Shown in pieces: positions 10,254-18,593 of a DNA stretch of 24,609 nt. The position numbers and the translations under genes were made by a program. Where the stretch lies: contig JARBJD010000675.1 of assembly GCA_033064195.1 (NCBI GenBank), forward strand, positions 1-24,609. Direction: 5' to 3'. Numbering within the stretch: the first letter of the stretch is position 1; every line of letters starts with the position of its first letter. Source of the stretch: Blattamonas nauphoetae. Lineage: Eukaryota; Preaxostyla; Oxymonadida. The notes beneath the pieces are model-generated. The model was not told the origin of the DNA. It worked only from the letters and a program-made list of their open reading frames with translations, and did no database searches.

Positions 10254-10547
10254 CTGCAACTCTGCCACACAACCTGGCAAGTTCTGGTTTTTTCACTTCA
10301 CTTCGTCTATTTAGACCATTTGGCAAGTTTTTGTTCCCTGTTAGGGATTTCTTGCCCATAAAGTTTTTTTTTGTTTCCTCAACGGCCCCATTATGGGGTA
10401 AACCAACCTGTGAACTCTAAGTTCCCCGTTGGGATTTCTGGAACAGATAAATCTTATTATTGGTTTTCTGTTTTCACATTTTATCAGGCCAGCCCCTAAT
10501 ATCATTTCAGGGTACTCGCTGTGTTGAGGAGCACTCGTTTGTCTTGG

Positions 10548-10639
10548 AAGGTTGAAAGTGCCACCAATCTCACCTGTCCAATACCCACAACCTGTCTCTG
10601 TGGCTTTTTCAGGAAGTGGATGTCTGAGAAAGCCAAGCA
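10548..10639 (-). pseudogene. SPRY-like module 3, N-terminal fragment
   Basis: It encodes LGFLRHPLPEKATETGCGYW and then TGEIGGTFNL on the minus strand, where the module is cut by the 4.3-kb insertion. The open frame that continues past 10548 to 10341 is element sequence, not SPRY protein. Confidence 0.75.
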
Positions 10640-10675
10640 CTGAAAAGATGAAAAGAGAGTAGAACACACTGACAC
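10640..10675 (-). other. 36-bp spliceosomal intron
   Basis: The minus strand reads GTGTCAGTGTG...CATCTTTTCAG. Removal joins STFW to VLGFLRHPLPE in frame. The intron itself contains no in-frame stop, so the module also reads through unspliced. Confidence 0.65.
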
Positions 10676-11281
10676 CCCAGAATGTGCTTTCATTAGCTCT
10701 GATTTTCAGTTCCCACTCACCCTGGTCGATCGGAAGAGTGAAGGCTGTTCTGAACGGTTTATCTTTTGGAGTGGCGATGATTTGTGTGAGTGTGGTTGGA
10801 GTGAGTGTATGAACAGTTCTGTTGAGTGTTTGGAGAGATTCAGTTCCAACCCAAATCGGAAGATCAGCCAGTTTCTGTGTCAATTCATCATTTTCAGATT
10901 TCAGAGTTCTCTTCTCATCATTGACTGCTCTTTCGAGTTCATCATTGCCTCGAAGTCGTTTGAGCCACAAGACTTCAATGGGAACATTTTGGTCCCCTGT
11001 TGTGATTCCAAGGCAGATAGGAGATGGGATGTCGGTGAAGATCCCAGGCTGTTCTTCATCGTCCACAAACAGTCGAGCTTCTCGAGTCGACATGTTCACT
11101 CGAATCGCTGCTGTCTGTCCAATGCTCTCGCAAGTTCTGTTCGTTCCTTCTGGCTTGAATTCTCCATCTCTCCACAGTTCTCCACTCCAGAGGGTGAAAT
11201 GACCACCAATTCCGTCGTGGTAGGATCCACAATAGCTTTGTGTGGCATCTTCAGGAAGTGGATGTTCGAGGAAGCCAATCA
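10676..11281 (-). CDS. SPRY-like module 2 with coiled-coil linker
   Basis: Open from IGFLEHPLPEDATQSYCGSY through WRDGEFKPEGTNRTCE, GQTAAIRVNMSTREARLFVD and PSPICLGITTGDQNVPIEVL. A charged linker rich in Glu/Lys/Asp follows, then LADLPIWVGTESLQTLNRTV, TLTPTTLTQI and IDQGEWELKI. The SPRY part covers roughly residues 1-115 and the linker 116-150. It has no break of its own. Confidence 0.7.
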
Positions 11282-11316
11282 CTGTAAAAATGAAGCAGAG
11301 AGAAGAACAGACTTAC
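11282..11316 (-). other. 35-bp intron, out of phase
   Basis: The minus strand reads GTAAGTCTGTTCTTC...TTTTTACAG, a better donor than in the sister introns, but it sits two bases beyond the equivalent donor position. Splicing here leaves the junction of modules 1 and 2 out of frame, one sign that the gene is decayed. Confidence 0.55.
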
Positions 11317-11704
11317 ATTGTCGAACGTGATTTCACTTGCTCTGATTTTCAGTTCCCACTCTCCCTCGTTGATTGGACGTGTGAAGGCTGTTCTCCAATC
11401 TGTGTCATTTTCATGTTCGACAATTTGTGTGAGTGTGGTTGGAGTGAGTGTGTGAGCAGTTGTGTCGAGTGTTTGGAGGGCTTCGGTTCCAACCCAAATC
11501 GGAAGATCGGCCAGTTGTAGTCTCAAATCATCATTCTGTTGTTTCAGAGCCTTCTTTTCCTGAATGAGTTCCATGTTTTCATTCTCTGATCGGTGGTCAT
11601 CAGTACCTCGAAGTCGTTTTAACCACAGCACTTCCACAGATCGATCGGCTTCAAGGAATCCAGTGGTGATTCCGAGGCAGAGAGGAGAAGGGATGTCGGT
11701 GAAG
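11317..11704 (-). pseudogene. SPRY-like module 1, N-terminally lost
   Basis: It starts at the break with FTDIPSPLCLGITTGFLEAD, then VEVLWLKRLRGTDDHRSENE, a Gln/Glu/Lys linker, LPIWVGTEALQTL, TLTPTTLTQIVEHEND and INEGEWELKIRASE. Its first half would lie upstream of 11704, where the sequence changes abruptly to the retroelement region. No remaining N-terminal part is found further along the window. Confidence 0.7.
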
Positions 11705-11799
11705 GATTTCCTTCCACTCAATCCTTCACCAAACCAGTGCTCTTCAACAAGTGAGATCCCAGGTGACATGTGTCGAAACAATGGGTGCCAGATCCAATC

Positions 11800-12993
11800 A
11801 TGACGCAGTCTAATGATCCGTCAACCTTAGTTCAATCAGACGAACTATATTCTTCTAATTCCAACGCAGATCTTATTAAAGCTGTAACGACACAAATTAT
11901 CAATTCCATTCCGCAGCTCATCACACAACACCAAACTCAGTCAAATGTTCGTCCGATCGAAACAAATTCGGACAACATGTCAGACATTGTCCATGATCTG
12001 CTTGCTCAGGCTCATTCACTGGAATCAATTGTGAAGCGGAAGCGTTCCACGCCGTCTAGAAGCACTCGAAGCTTTGGAAAGCGAAGCTCAAAAAGTCGAT
12101 CAATCAGCGGGCGCGGTCAAAATAAACGCCGAAAAGCCCATCGTTCGTACATTGAGAGCAGCAACGAGGATACCTCAGATTCATATACGTCATCTGATCA
12201 GACATCGGAGACTTCTTCCTCAGAATCCGGAATTGAACTATTAAAAGAGATGCTGCGCAAGAAAAAGAATCGATCTATCAAGAGAAGCAAGAAGAAATTA
12301 AGAAACCATAGAGATTCTAGCTCATCCACACCATCGTCGAGCGATCATGGACGCCACTTCCAAAGAGGGATCAACAGCAGACGGAGGCAGGAAAAACTCA
12401 AAAAGACTTTGTTCAAGGATTTAAAGAGACAGGAACCATCGTTTGGAAAGGATTGGCTGGAGGTTGTTCTGCCAAATCAGCAACGTGATTTAACGAACGC
12501 ACACACCTCACATATCAAGAATGTCTTGGAAATCCCAACAGAAATAGCCCCAAACAGTGCTATCCAATCTCATCCGCAGAAAATACAGGACCAGGCCCTG
12601 ATGACGGCCACCCAATCCATTTTCTCTTCAATTGGACATATGGCAGAAGTGTACGACATGGTTTTACATGGAGAATCACCTAAACATATCCTACCAATGG
12701 TATCGAAAGGAATTTTAAATGCAGCAGATGCGGCAGCATGCACACACAAGGGGAGGTACGTGACACCGTCCAACTCTGATAAAGTGGCCTCATCTCTCGG
12801 ACTCACTCGACCTGTTTTGATATCCAACGATCTCCTTACTCCTCCTAACTCGTCTCAAACGTTTCAACAACCAAGTCAGTCATTTCACCCTCAACAAAAC
12901 GATCAGGGTTCTTTCTCTCAACGAGGGGGGTCAGCCCGCCTCCCGACCCAACCCAAGGGGCAATACAACAAATACTACCGCAGACGACAATAA
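11800..12993 (+). CDS. Gag-like ORF of the DIRS-like element
   Basis: The N-terminal third is polar. A very basic Arg/Ser-rich block (KRKRSTPSRSTRSF and RGQNKRRKAHRS) and an acidic Ser/Thr block follow, then a more ordinary helical region (about residues 210-340) and a Gln/Ser-rich tail ending KYYRRRQ. There is no zinc knuckle. Position directly before an RT frame and composition suggest a nucleic-acid-binding structural protein. Treated as a fossil. Confidence 0.55.
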   Translation: MTQSNDPSTLVQSDELYSSNSNADLIKAVTTQIINSIPQLITQHQTQSNVRPIETNSDNMSDIVHDLLAQAHSLESIVKRKRSTPSRSTRSFGKRSSKSRSISGRGQNKRRKAHRSYIESSNEDTSDSYTSSDQTSETSSSESGIELLKEMLRKKKNRSIKRSKKKLRNHRDSSSSTPSSSDHGRHFQRGINSRRRQEKLKKTLFKDLKRQEPSFGKDWLEVVLPNQQRDLTNAHTSHIKNVLEIPTEIAPNSAIQSHPQKIQDQALMTATQSIFSSIGHMAEVYDMVLHGESPKHILPMVSKGILNAADAAACTHKGRYVTPSNSDKVASSLGLTRPVLISNDLLTPPNSSQTFQQPSQSFHPQQNDQGSFSQRGGSARLPTQPKGQYNKYYRRRQ

Positions 12994-13037
12994 TACAATC
13001 ATCCGATCTGCCTGTTCCGGAAAGGCTGCTGAATTCT

Positions 13038-14189
13038 TTGACAAAATGGGAGGAGATAGGCGGAAAGGAGAGAGGACTGGCGGGAGCGATGTGGGAATGG
13101 ATCAGCCCGCAATCTCCACAGATATTACAGGCACTCCCCTGGAGTCTTCCTTTCCATGGGAACCAGGAGGAGACCAAAGCTTACAAGAACCTCCTGGACG
13201 AAGAATTGAAGACAGGCGTGGTGACTCCAGTGTCACGAACGGAAGTCGGACTCTCCCTCCACACCTTCCTGGTTCCGAAGCCAGGAGGGAAGTGGAGGAA
13301 GATCTTGAATGCTACCCCTCTAAACGGCGAGCTGAAGGTGGAGCATTTCAAGATGGAAGATGTCACGACCGCGGTTCAGTATATCTCCGGTGGAGAGTGG
13401 ATGACAACAATAGATGTCAAGAATGCATATCAGCATGTGCTTGTTCCTCCAAGCCTCAGGAAGTATCTCTGCTTCGAATTCGAGAAACAGTTTTATCAAT
13501 ACGTGGGAATGCCGTTCGGGTTGTCGACTGCACCGCGAACGTTCACGAAGATTATGCGTTGTGCTGTGAAGCATCTCCGCCACGTTCTCCAGATACCGAT
13601 CATCTTCTATCTAGACGACATTCTCATCATCTCGTCATCTCTGGAGTCAGCAAAGATCAATACGGCAAGAACGATGGAAACTCTGACAGACTTGGGTTTT
13701 CAGATCGCTGTCAACAAGTGTCAGACAGTCCCGTCTCAATCAATCGAGTTCCTCGGATGGAACATCGACTCTCTGACACAGTCACTATCGATCACCTCGT
13801 CGCGACAATCCAAACTCCTGCATCAGCTACAGATGACCAAGGCAATCATTCTTCATCAACAAACAATCAGAGTGAGGGACTTGGCAGCCCTGATCGGTCG
13901 TCTCAACTTCCTTCGAGCTGTTATTCCTTCAGCAAGTCTCAATCTACAGAAACTGAATCAGTGGAAGGATATGAGCGTGAGACAGGGAGGATGGGGATCG
14001 AAAGTGCAACTCAATCGACAACACCTGGGAGAGTTGAACTTCTGGACGTCAGCGATTCAACGAAATGTTCCTCACTCCTTCCGACAGATCACACCGACAG
14101 CATCTCTGACCACAGATGCGAGCCCATGGGGTTGGGGGTGTGTGCTAACCATTGGAGAAGAGACGACTCACATGGGTCAATATTTTTGA
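13038..14189 (+). CDS. Reverse transcriptase/RNase H of the DIRS-like element
   Basis: The RT palm covers roughly residues 60-260, with YLDDIL as the catalytic box and LNFLRAVIPSASLNL in the connection region. The frame ends shortly after the first RNase H motif. A second long open frame in another register overlaps almost all of this one and is a shadow. Treated as a fossil; the element as a whole looks broken. Confidence 0.75.
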   Translation: MTKWEEIGGKERGLAGAMWEWISPQSPQILQALPWSLPFHGNQEETKAYKNLLDEELKTGVVTPVSRTEVGLSLHTFLVPKPGGKWRKILNATPLNGELKVEHFKMEDVTTAVQYISGGEWMTTIDVKNAYQHVLVPPSLRKYLCFEFEKQFYQYVGMPFGLSTAPRTFTKIMRCAVKHLRHVLQIPIIFYLDDILIISSSLESAKINTARTMETLTDLGFQIAVNKCQTVPSQSIEFLGWNIDSLTQSLSITSSRQSKLLHQLQMTKAIILHQQTIRVRDLAALIGRLNFLRAVIPSASLNLQKLNQWKDMSVRQGGWGSKVQLNRQHLGELNFWTSAIQRNVPHSFRQITPTASLTTDASPWGWGCVLTIGEETTHMGQYF

Positions 14190-14197
14190 CATCATAG

Positions 14198-14465
14198 ATC
14201 GTAACGGAAAAAGTTCGAGCGACATTTCGATTTTCAAATATCCTTTTCTCCTTCACACATTCACATTGTTTGCATTTCTAAATGGAGATTCCAGACGTTC
14301 TGATCTACAAGATCGTTCAGTCTCGGAATGTGGTCTGATCAAACCATAATAGTGCGTTTTTGTCAATCTTTTCTGATTGTATCGTTTTTTTCGATTTCGC
14401 TGCTTGTGAAATATATCGTTGTCACGAATGAAGGAATTTTCTAGAAATGTTGTTCGGAATTTTCA
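14198..14465. other. AT-rich spacer
   Basis: No open frame, repeat or element boundary is visible here. The 3' end of the retroelement, if present, lies somewhere in this stretch but I cannot place it. Confidence 0.4.
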
Positions 14466-16300
14466 ATGATCCAAAAGACAACGTATTCCGGAACAATGTG
14501 CACAGTTTCAGGAAAAACGGTTCATGGAACCAATATAGTGAAATTGATTAAAGATAAGTATGTGTTCTTCGATGCCCAGAGTGCTTATGTGCCCTCGCCG
14601 TTGTTTTCGGAAGCACGCATGTTGCCGGAGCAATTGTCGAAAAGCTGTTGCCTCTGCGCGTCTCTCGAAAATGCACTGGACGCTGTTCTGGCCGCTCTCC
14701 GCGGTCCGTCGGTGGATGGCACCGGAAAACCGGAGTTTGGGAGCTTTGGATTGCCTCTGCTGTTGTCGTTTGGTCTGCTGTCCCTTCTCCACCACCGAAC
14801 GTGGTGTCGCTGTTCGACGAGCTGGTTCAGCCGTTTCTGTCTTCTTTCCGATCGATGCTGTCGTTCTTTCACTCGTCGCTCGCTCTCTTCTCGCTGAACA
14901 TGCCGTCGCTGGTATTCCCTGCTCTGCACTCGCTGAGCCGTCTGAACGCCACTGCTAGGTGTTGTGCATGGGGTTCTGGTAACGCCCTCGGAAACGCTGT
15001 TGCAGATGGACTTTCTACTGTTCTTGTCTGAACTGCAGACGGCGCTGATCAGTTTCGCTTCGTCGATCGAGTAAGACGCGTCGCTTCGTGTTTCGCAGCC
15101 TCTTTCGGAGTTGGTGGAGGAGCGAGTTGTGGAGGAAGGCCTGCGTGCGATGTGTGCATTGGAGCTGTTTCAGTTTGTGTTGGCGTTGGATGGAGACAAA
15201 CAGTCGGAGCTGTCGAAACTGCTGCACACCAACTCGATCTGCACGGAGTTCATTTTGCTGGCGAATCAGCTACTGACTTCGCTGCACACGTTCTTCGAAG
15301 CGGACCGCTCTGTTGCCCCCACTCGCCACACCCACCCTTCCTCTCTGACGAAACCCCCGCACGCAGCCGCTTTGCTTGTTGATTGGATTGGGACAGGCTG
15401 TTCTCGACGAATGTTGTTCTTTCGGAAGGAGGAGCTACAATTGTTCGGATTGAGTTTGGGACGCTTCTCCAAACACTCTGCTGGTTTGTTCATCTGTCGC
15501 TGGTGATGCTGGACGATCTGATGCAGTCGTTTCTTCTGACGCTGTCGCCGTTCATTCCACACCCTCTCGCAATTCTGGTGCCAACATTCGCACCTGAGCA
15601 CGAGCCTCGCCAGATTGGGCCGAAGATCCGGCACTTCCTTCTGTCGCCGTGGGTGGAGACGGGGCGGAGTGGAGATGGATCAGAAAAGAGAAAGGGACTG
15701 GCATTCCCGTTGAGTCTGAGTGGAGAAGTGTTCACGACTGCGATTGTGTTGCTTCTGATACACAAAATCCACCGAAAACGAACGAACCAGCGATTCTGGG
15801 CACGGATCTGCAGTAGCTGTTGTCCCCGTCGATGGATGTGTGCTGGCAGATGTGGCATCGGAAGAGAGGAGGCGTGCGACTTTGCGATTCTCTCGTTGTT
15901 GGACTGGACCACTTCGTAGATTAACTTCACATCCAACGGCACAGGACTTAAGTGGTGGAAAGTGTGGATTGGATTGTGGTGTTGGGGGAGGTGGTGAACG
16001 ATGTGGTTTGTGGGAATGAAGTTGGAGAGCGCGAACTGAACGAGCTGTCCAAATTGAAGATCCCGTCGCTGCTCAGCCCTCTCTTCCCCATCACTCCCAT
16101 CCACCACTCGCAGCCTCAGCCGCTCTGCCTGAAGTCCCTCGCTTCGTTTCTATCATCACTCGGTGCTGTTCACAGATGAGGTTTTGTCGTCGCTGGCTCG
16201 GATTCTGCGCTCGCTGCTTGGGACGTTCGACAAGGAGTGGAGGATAATCGAGTCGAAATCCATTTTTGTGTGGACGTTGTTGCTCGCGGTGATTGGATGA
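14466..16300 (+). CDS. Hypothetical helical protein, frame-broken
   Basis: A gene of about 600 codons can be followed across changing frames to TGA at 16298-16300. Blocks in order are YVFFDAQSAYVPSPLF, ASLENALDAVLAALRG, LFDELVQPFLSSFRSMLSFF, TLLQMDFLLFLSELQTALIS, LSELVEERVVEEGLRAMCAL, FEADR, IEFGTLLQTLCWFVHLSLVM, PLLSPLFPITPIHHSQPQPL-type sequence and LSSLARILRSLLGTFDKEWR. It is Leu-rich and helical with no catalytic motif. In-frame TAA/TAG occur at 15072, 15814, 15922 and 15949, and glutamine fits at each. About six frame changes remain; one lies at an AAAA run (15775-15778). I found no intron that explains them, so the gene is either decayed or carries sequence errors. The family is not recognised. 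Confidence 0.5.
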
Positions 16301-16425
16301 GTGAGTTCAGATTAAAGGCGAAGTCCTTCGCATTGTCCAAATACTCTAGAGTCTTGTTCTCACCGAAATGTGTGTCTTCAAAGAAAATCAGGTTTGGTTG
16401 ATTGAAAGAGAGTGCGCCGCCTCTT
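16301..16425. other. Short spacer
   Basis: It follows the TGA of the helical gene. Nothing is recognised in it. Confidence 0.4.
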
Positions 16426-16737
16426 TCAGCGGCTGTGTTCTTCCGAAAGATGCATCGGTGGAAACTGTGGTCGGAATAATGCGTTGAGATGCACCTCCCT
16501 TCGTCCCTGCCTTGTTGTTTTCGAAAAGCGAGTCGAAGACACGGAGGACGTGAAACGTTCCACTATTGCTAAAACAATACCGCTCCCAGACAATGTCTGA
16601 TCGGAGAACTGGCTGTTGAAGACTTGAATGAAGGTAATAGAATCAGCTGCTTGAAATGTCCGAGTTCGCGAGGCTCCATCCAGCGATGTGAATTCGGAGA
16701 CGAACCAGTGTCTGGGATTTATCGTGAAGGAGAACAA
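16426..16737 (-). pseudogene. Possible beta-helix surface protein fragment
   Basis: A minus-strand frame of about 103 codons reads FTINPRHWFVSEFTSLDGAS, FIQVFNSQFSDQTLSGSG, then VERFTSSVSSTRFSKTT. The pattern of short beta strands with Ser/Thr turns and the SGSGIVLAI phrase resemble repeats of right-handed beta-helix surface proteins that are common in oxymonads (from memory). No start codon of its own and no full repeat array are visible, so it is at best a fragment. Confidence 0.35.
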
Positions 16738-16813
16738 CTAAAACAGATAAGTCCAATTCTTGATAAGAAAAACACATTCAGCCAGCGATGATTGAAGACG
16801 ATCAAACTTCGAG

Positions 16814-18593
16814 ATGGTAATGGAAAATGTAAGTGATATCGTGAATAGTCGTGTTGTTAATTGAGAGAAAGATCTCAGGGGCAGATCCATCCTCCATGGC
16901 TCCCACGCAAACATTCGCTTCTCCGACGTGCTCAGTTGGAATAAGAGAGCGTGTTTGTTGTGATTGAGTTTAGCAACTCGGGGGATGCGGGCCAGCTGAT
17001 TAGGAAGCACCGGAAAGAGAACTACATACTCGTTGAATCGGTATGTCTCTGATATCGTCACTCTCTTCAGCGAATTTTGGATATCATCACACACATTTCT
17101 TTAACATTACGAGAACTGCACAAGCAGATAAGTTTTCATCGCGACATCAAATCAGAAATCGTGGATTTGACGAGCCCTGGAGTGGCGAAACTTGGTATGG
17201 ATGGTTCTCTCTTTCAATGTGGGGTGTGTGTCTAGGTGACTGGTGAGTTGCAGAATCTACGGCACTCGTTCAAAATGGCAACCACAAAAAACAGGCACAC
17301 TTTTCTACATGAGCCCTGAGCTTCTGACAGGCCAATTGTGTGTATCCTTGGCTTTTGATTCATTGTTCGTTAGTTCAGATACAACTCGAAAAGCGACATC
17401 TGGTCATTGGGAGTTCTGTGGTACGAGCTGGAGATGCTTCAAATTCCTGTCAACCCAACAAACATCCCGCAACTGCTGCAGAGGATCAACGATGGGGAGT
17501 TGGATGCGCTGCCTGCCCAAGACTGTGCTGTGATGAGCGATTTAGATGTAAATATCCTGGACATTGTTTGTTGTCATTGGTTCGTCATCTTGGCAGAATT
17601 CGAATGTCAGGCCAAGAACGGATGACCTTCTGCACGACTCAATTGTAGTGAATCTGATGAAGGAGTTTGTGACATATATGTGTGGACCTGGATTATCAGT
17701 GGAGGAACGTCAGTTTGTCTTTTTGCTCGTTTTCTTGGATTACTCTCAGACAATCTGCACAACACATTGGGTCTGGCAGTGAATGGGACGATGACTGATC
17801 GTCGGGAGCTGACACAGGTGTTCGGGATTATCAAAACGATCTCGACCATTCAAGCGTCGATGAACCTGGTGGACCCGCACCATCATCGTATGATTCAGGA
17901 TCATGAAGTATTCGGCACGCTTATCGGGATACTTGGAACACTGTCACGCGTTTGAGTCTCTGATGGAAACACGATTCAACGATTCTGTGGCGAAACCGCA
18001 GTGCTTCTTCCCTCACACAGAAACTGACGAATACCTAACATTGTTCTGTATCGCCTTCTCCACCTTGGCGGCGCTGCCTGTTCTGCTCAAGTCGTCACCG
18101 GACCTCATTTCGTATGAACAGTTCGCACACATCTTAAACGCGATTCTTGTTCCTCTGCCTTGGCCTCTGCTCCTGACGACATATCAAGCAGATGCTCTTC
18201 TTATAATTGTGTGCTTCCAGGAACTTACGTGGCGAAGGAAAAGTTGTGAGAAGACAAATGCGGAAACAGTTGTACGTTGAGTTCGAATGCGCGAAGGCAA
18301 TTGAGAATATTACAGAATTCATCACACTCAACCGTTCACAGCTGCTGAACGAGCATTCATCGCAGGCTTTAGTGATGATCTCGAAGTACAAGCCGCCTGG
18401 TGTGTCACTTGTCTCGTTTGAGCGTGTTTTAGGTGAAATGCAGATGTCCAGCGAACCTGAGCCGATATTGGACACGTATTTAGCGCCTCTTGTGCAAATG
18501 AAGCATCCCGGCGACTCTTTGTTGTTTCTCTCGTCGAATGTGGGTACAACATTGATTGCACTTATGAGAAGCGACTTGGCGGAATTAAGGTAG
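16814..18593 (+). CDS. NEK-like protein kinase, intron-rich, possibly dead
   Basis: Exons at 16814-16828, 16879-17040, 17071-17194, 17236-17337, 17379-17547, 17597-17708 and from 17750 give a kinase core. They encode the hinge VFVVIEFSNSGDAGQLIRKH, LRELHKQISFHRDIKSE (catalytic loop HRD), TGTLFYMSPELL (activation segment), YNSKSDIWSLGVLWYELEML (DxWSLG) and NSNVRPRTDDLLHD (the RPT-like C-lobe motif). The region after 17750 (NLHNTLGLAVNG, then helical repeats to 18593) resembles an ARM-like C-terminal region. TAA at 16942 is in frame where Gln fits. Oddities: no glycine loop or VAIK lysine is seen; DFG reads D-W-TGA (17244-17246); there is a frame break at an A6 run (17286-17291) and two further frame changes near 17955 and 18215. 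The HRDIKSE loop lacks the usual Asn. It is probably a pseudokinase or pseudogene. Confidence 0.6.
16829..16878 (+). other. 50-bp intron in kinase gene
   Basis: GTAAGTGATATC...GAAAGATCTCAG. It joins to GQIHPPWLPRKH in the frame of the next exon. Confidence 0.45.
17041..17070 (+). other. 30-bp intron in kinase gene
   Basis: GTATGTCTCTGATATCGTCA...CTCTTCAG. Removal joins YILVES to RILDIITHIS in frame within the kinase N-lobe/C-lobe junction. At 30 bp it is near the lower limit for spliceosomal introns. Confidence 0.75.
17195..17235 (+). other. 41-bp intron in kinase gene
   Basis: GTATGGATGGTT...GTGTGTCTAG. It joins GVAKL to GDW, putting the Asp of the DFG-like motif right after the junction. 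Confidence 0.7.
17338..17378 (+). other. 41-bp intron in kinase gene
   Basis: GTGTGTATCC...GTTAGTTCAG. Using the second of two nearby AGs joins ELLTGQL to YNSKSDIWSLG in frame. Confidence 0.75.
17548..17596 (+). other. 49-bp intron in kinase gene
   Basis: GTAAATATCCTGG...CATCTTGGCAG. It joins VMSDLD to NSNVRPRTDD in frame. Confidence 0.7.
17709..17749 (+). other. 41-bp intron in kinase gene
   Basis: GTCAGTTTGTC...GATTACTCTCAG. It joins LSVEEH to NLHNTLGLAVNG in frame. Confidence 0.75.

Larger units (their letters stand above)
6270..10547. mobile_element. 4.3-kb element with ~70-bp inverted ends, decayed
   Basis: 6291-6361 and the reverse complement of 10477-10547 match closely, sharing CTCCTCAACACAGCGAGTAC and then CCTGAAATGATATTAGGGGC. 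Outside these ends lie the two halves of SPRY module 3, which abut cleanly when the segment is removed, so the whole segment is one insertion or a nest of insertions. The target duplication is unclear (perhaps AGG/AAGG). The interior (6480-9540) holds coding-like stretches with many breaks, of a family I cannot name. A virus-like or Polinton-type origin is possible but unproven. It looks old and non-functional. It also holds a 57-bp minisatellite and a second palindromic copy of the terminal motif. Confidence 0.55.
1948..11704 (-). pseudogene. Five-module SPRY-like gene, split by insertions
   Basis: This composite entry covers one ancestral host gene on the minus strand. Each module has the order GFLRHPLPE, a SPRY-like stretch (GGEFKPEGTN, GQTAAIRVNMSTREARLFVD, PGIFTDIPSPLCLGITTG), VEVLWLKRLRG, a charged coiled-coil linker, LPIWVGTESLQTL, TLTPTTLTQI, then GEWELKI and a short intron. 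Modules lie at 11317-11704, 10676-11281, 10639-10548 plus 6269-6203 plus 5757-5298, 2961-2332 and 2294-1948. Subtracting the insertions leaves seamless reading at two places inside module 3. The last module ends in a natural TGA after LKQLQS. SPRY domains usually bind protein partners; the role here is unknown. One intron junction is out of phase and module 1 lacks its N-terminal half, so it is probably dead, although the larger pieces remain open. Confidence 0.75.
11705..14197 (+). mobile_element. DIRS-like retroelement, fossil
   Basis: Parts in order are a Gag-like open frame (11800-12993), a reverse transcriptase and the start of an RNase H (13038-14189). The RT has LVPKPGGKWRKILNATPLN, TTIDVKNAYQHVLVP, MPFGLSTAPRTFTKIM and the catalytic YLDDIL. 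The RNase H start shows TTDASPWGWG. This type of RT with a DASPWGWG RNase H is characteristic of DIRS/Ngaro-type elements. No recombinase, integrase or terminal repeats were seen. The left boundary lies in SPRY module 1 near 11705, where a short GATCCCAGG motif of the SPRY gene recurs at about 11755. It looks broken, with few breaks, and moderately young because long frames survive. Confidence 0.75.

Noticed and set aside
10341-10547. C-terminal extension of SPRY modules 2-3 open frame
   Set aside because: Past 10548 the sequence is the inverted end of the 4.3-kb element, so this is not SPRY protein.
13046-14197. 383-codon frame overlapping the reverse transcriptase
   Set aside because: It is a shadow in another register; only the other frame has RT and RNase H motifs.
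16738-17094. Minus-strand frame of 118 codons
   Set aside because: It lies over the kinase exons on the plus strand, which have clear motifs and in-frame introns.
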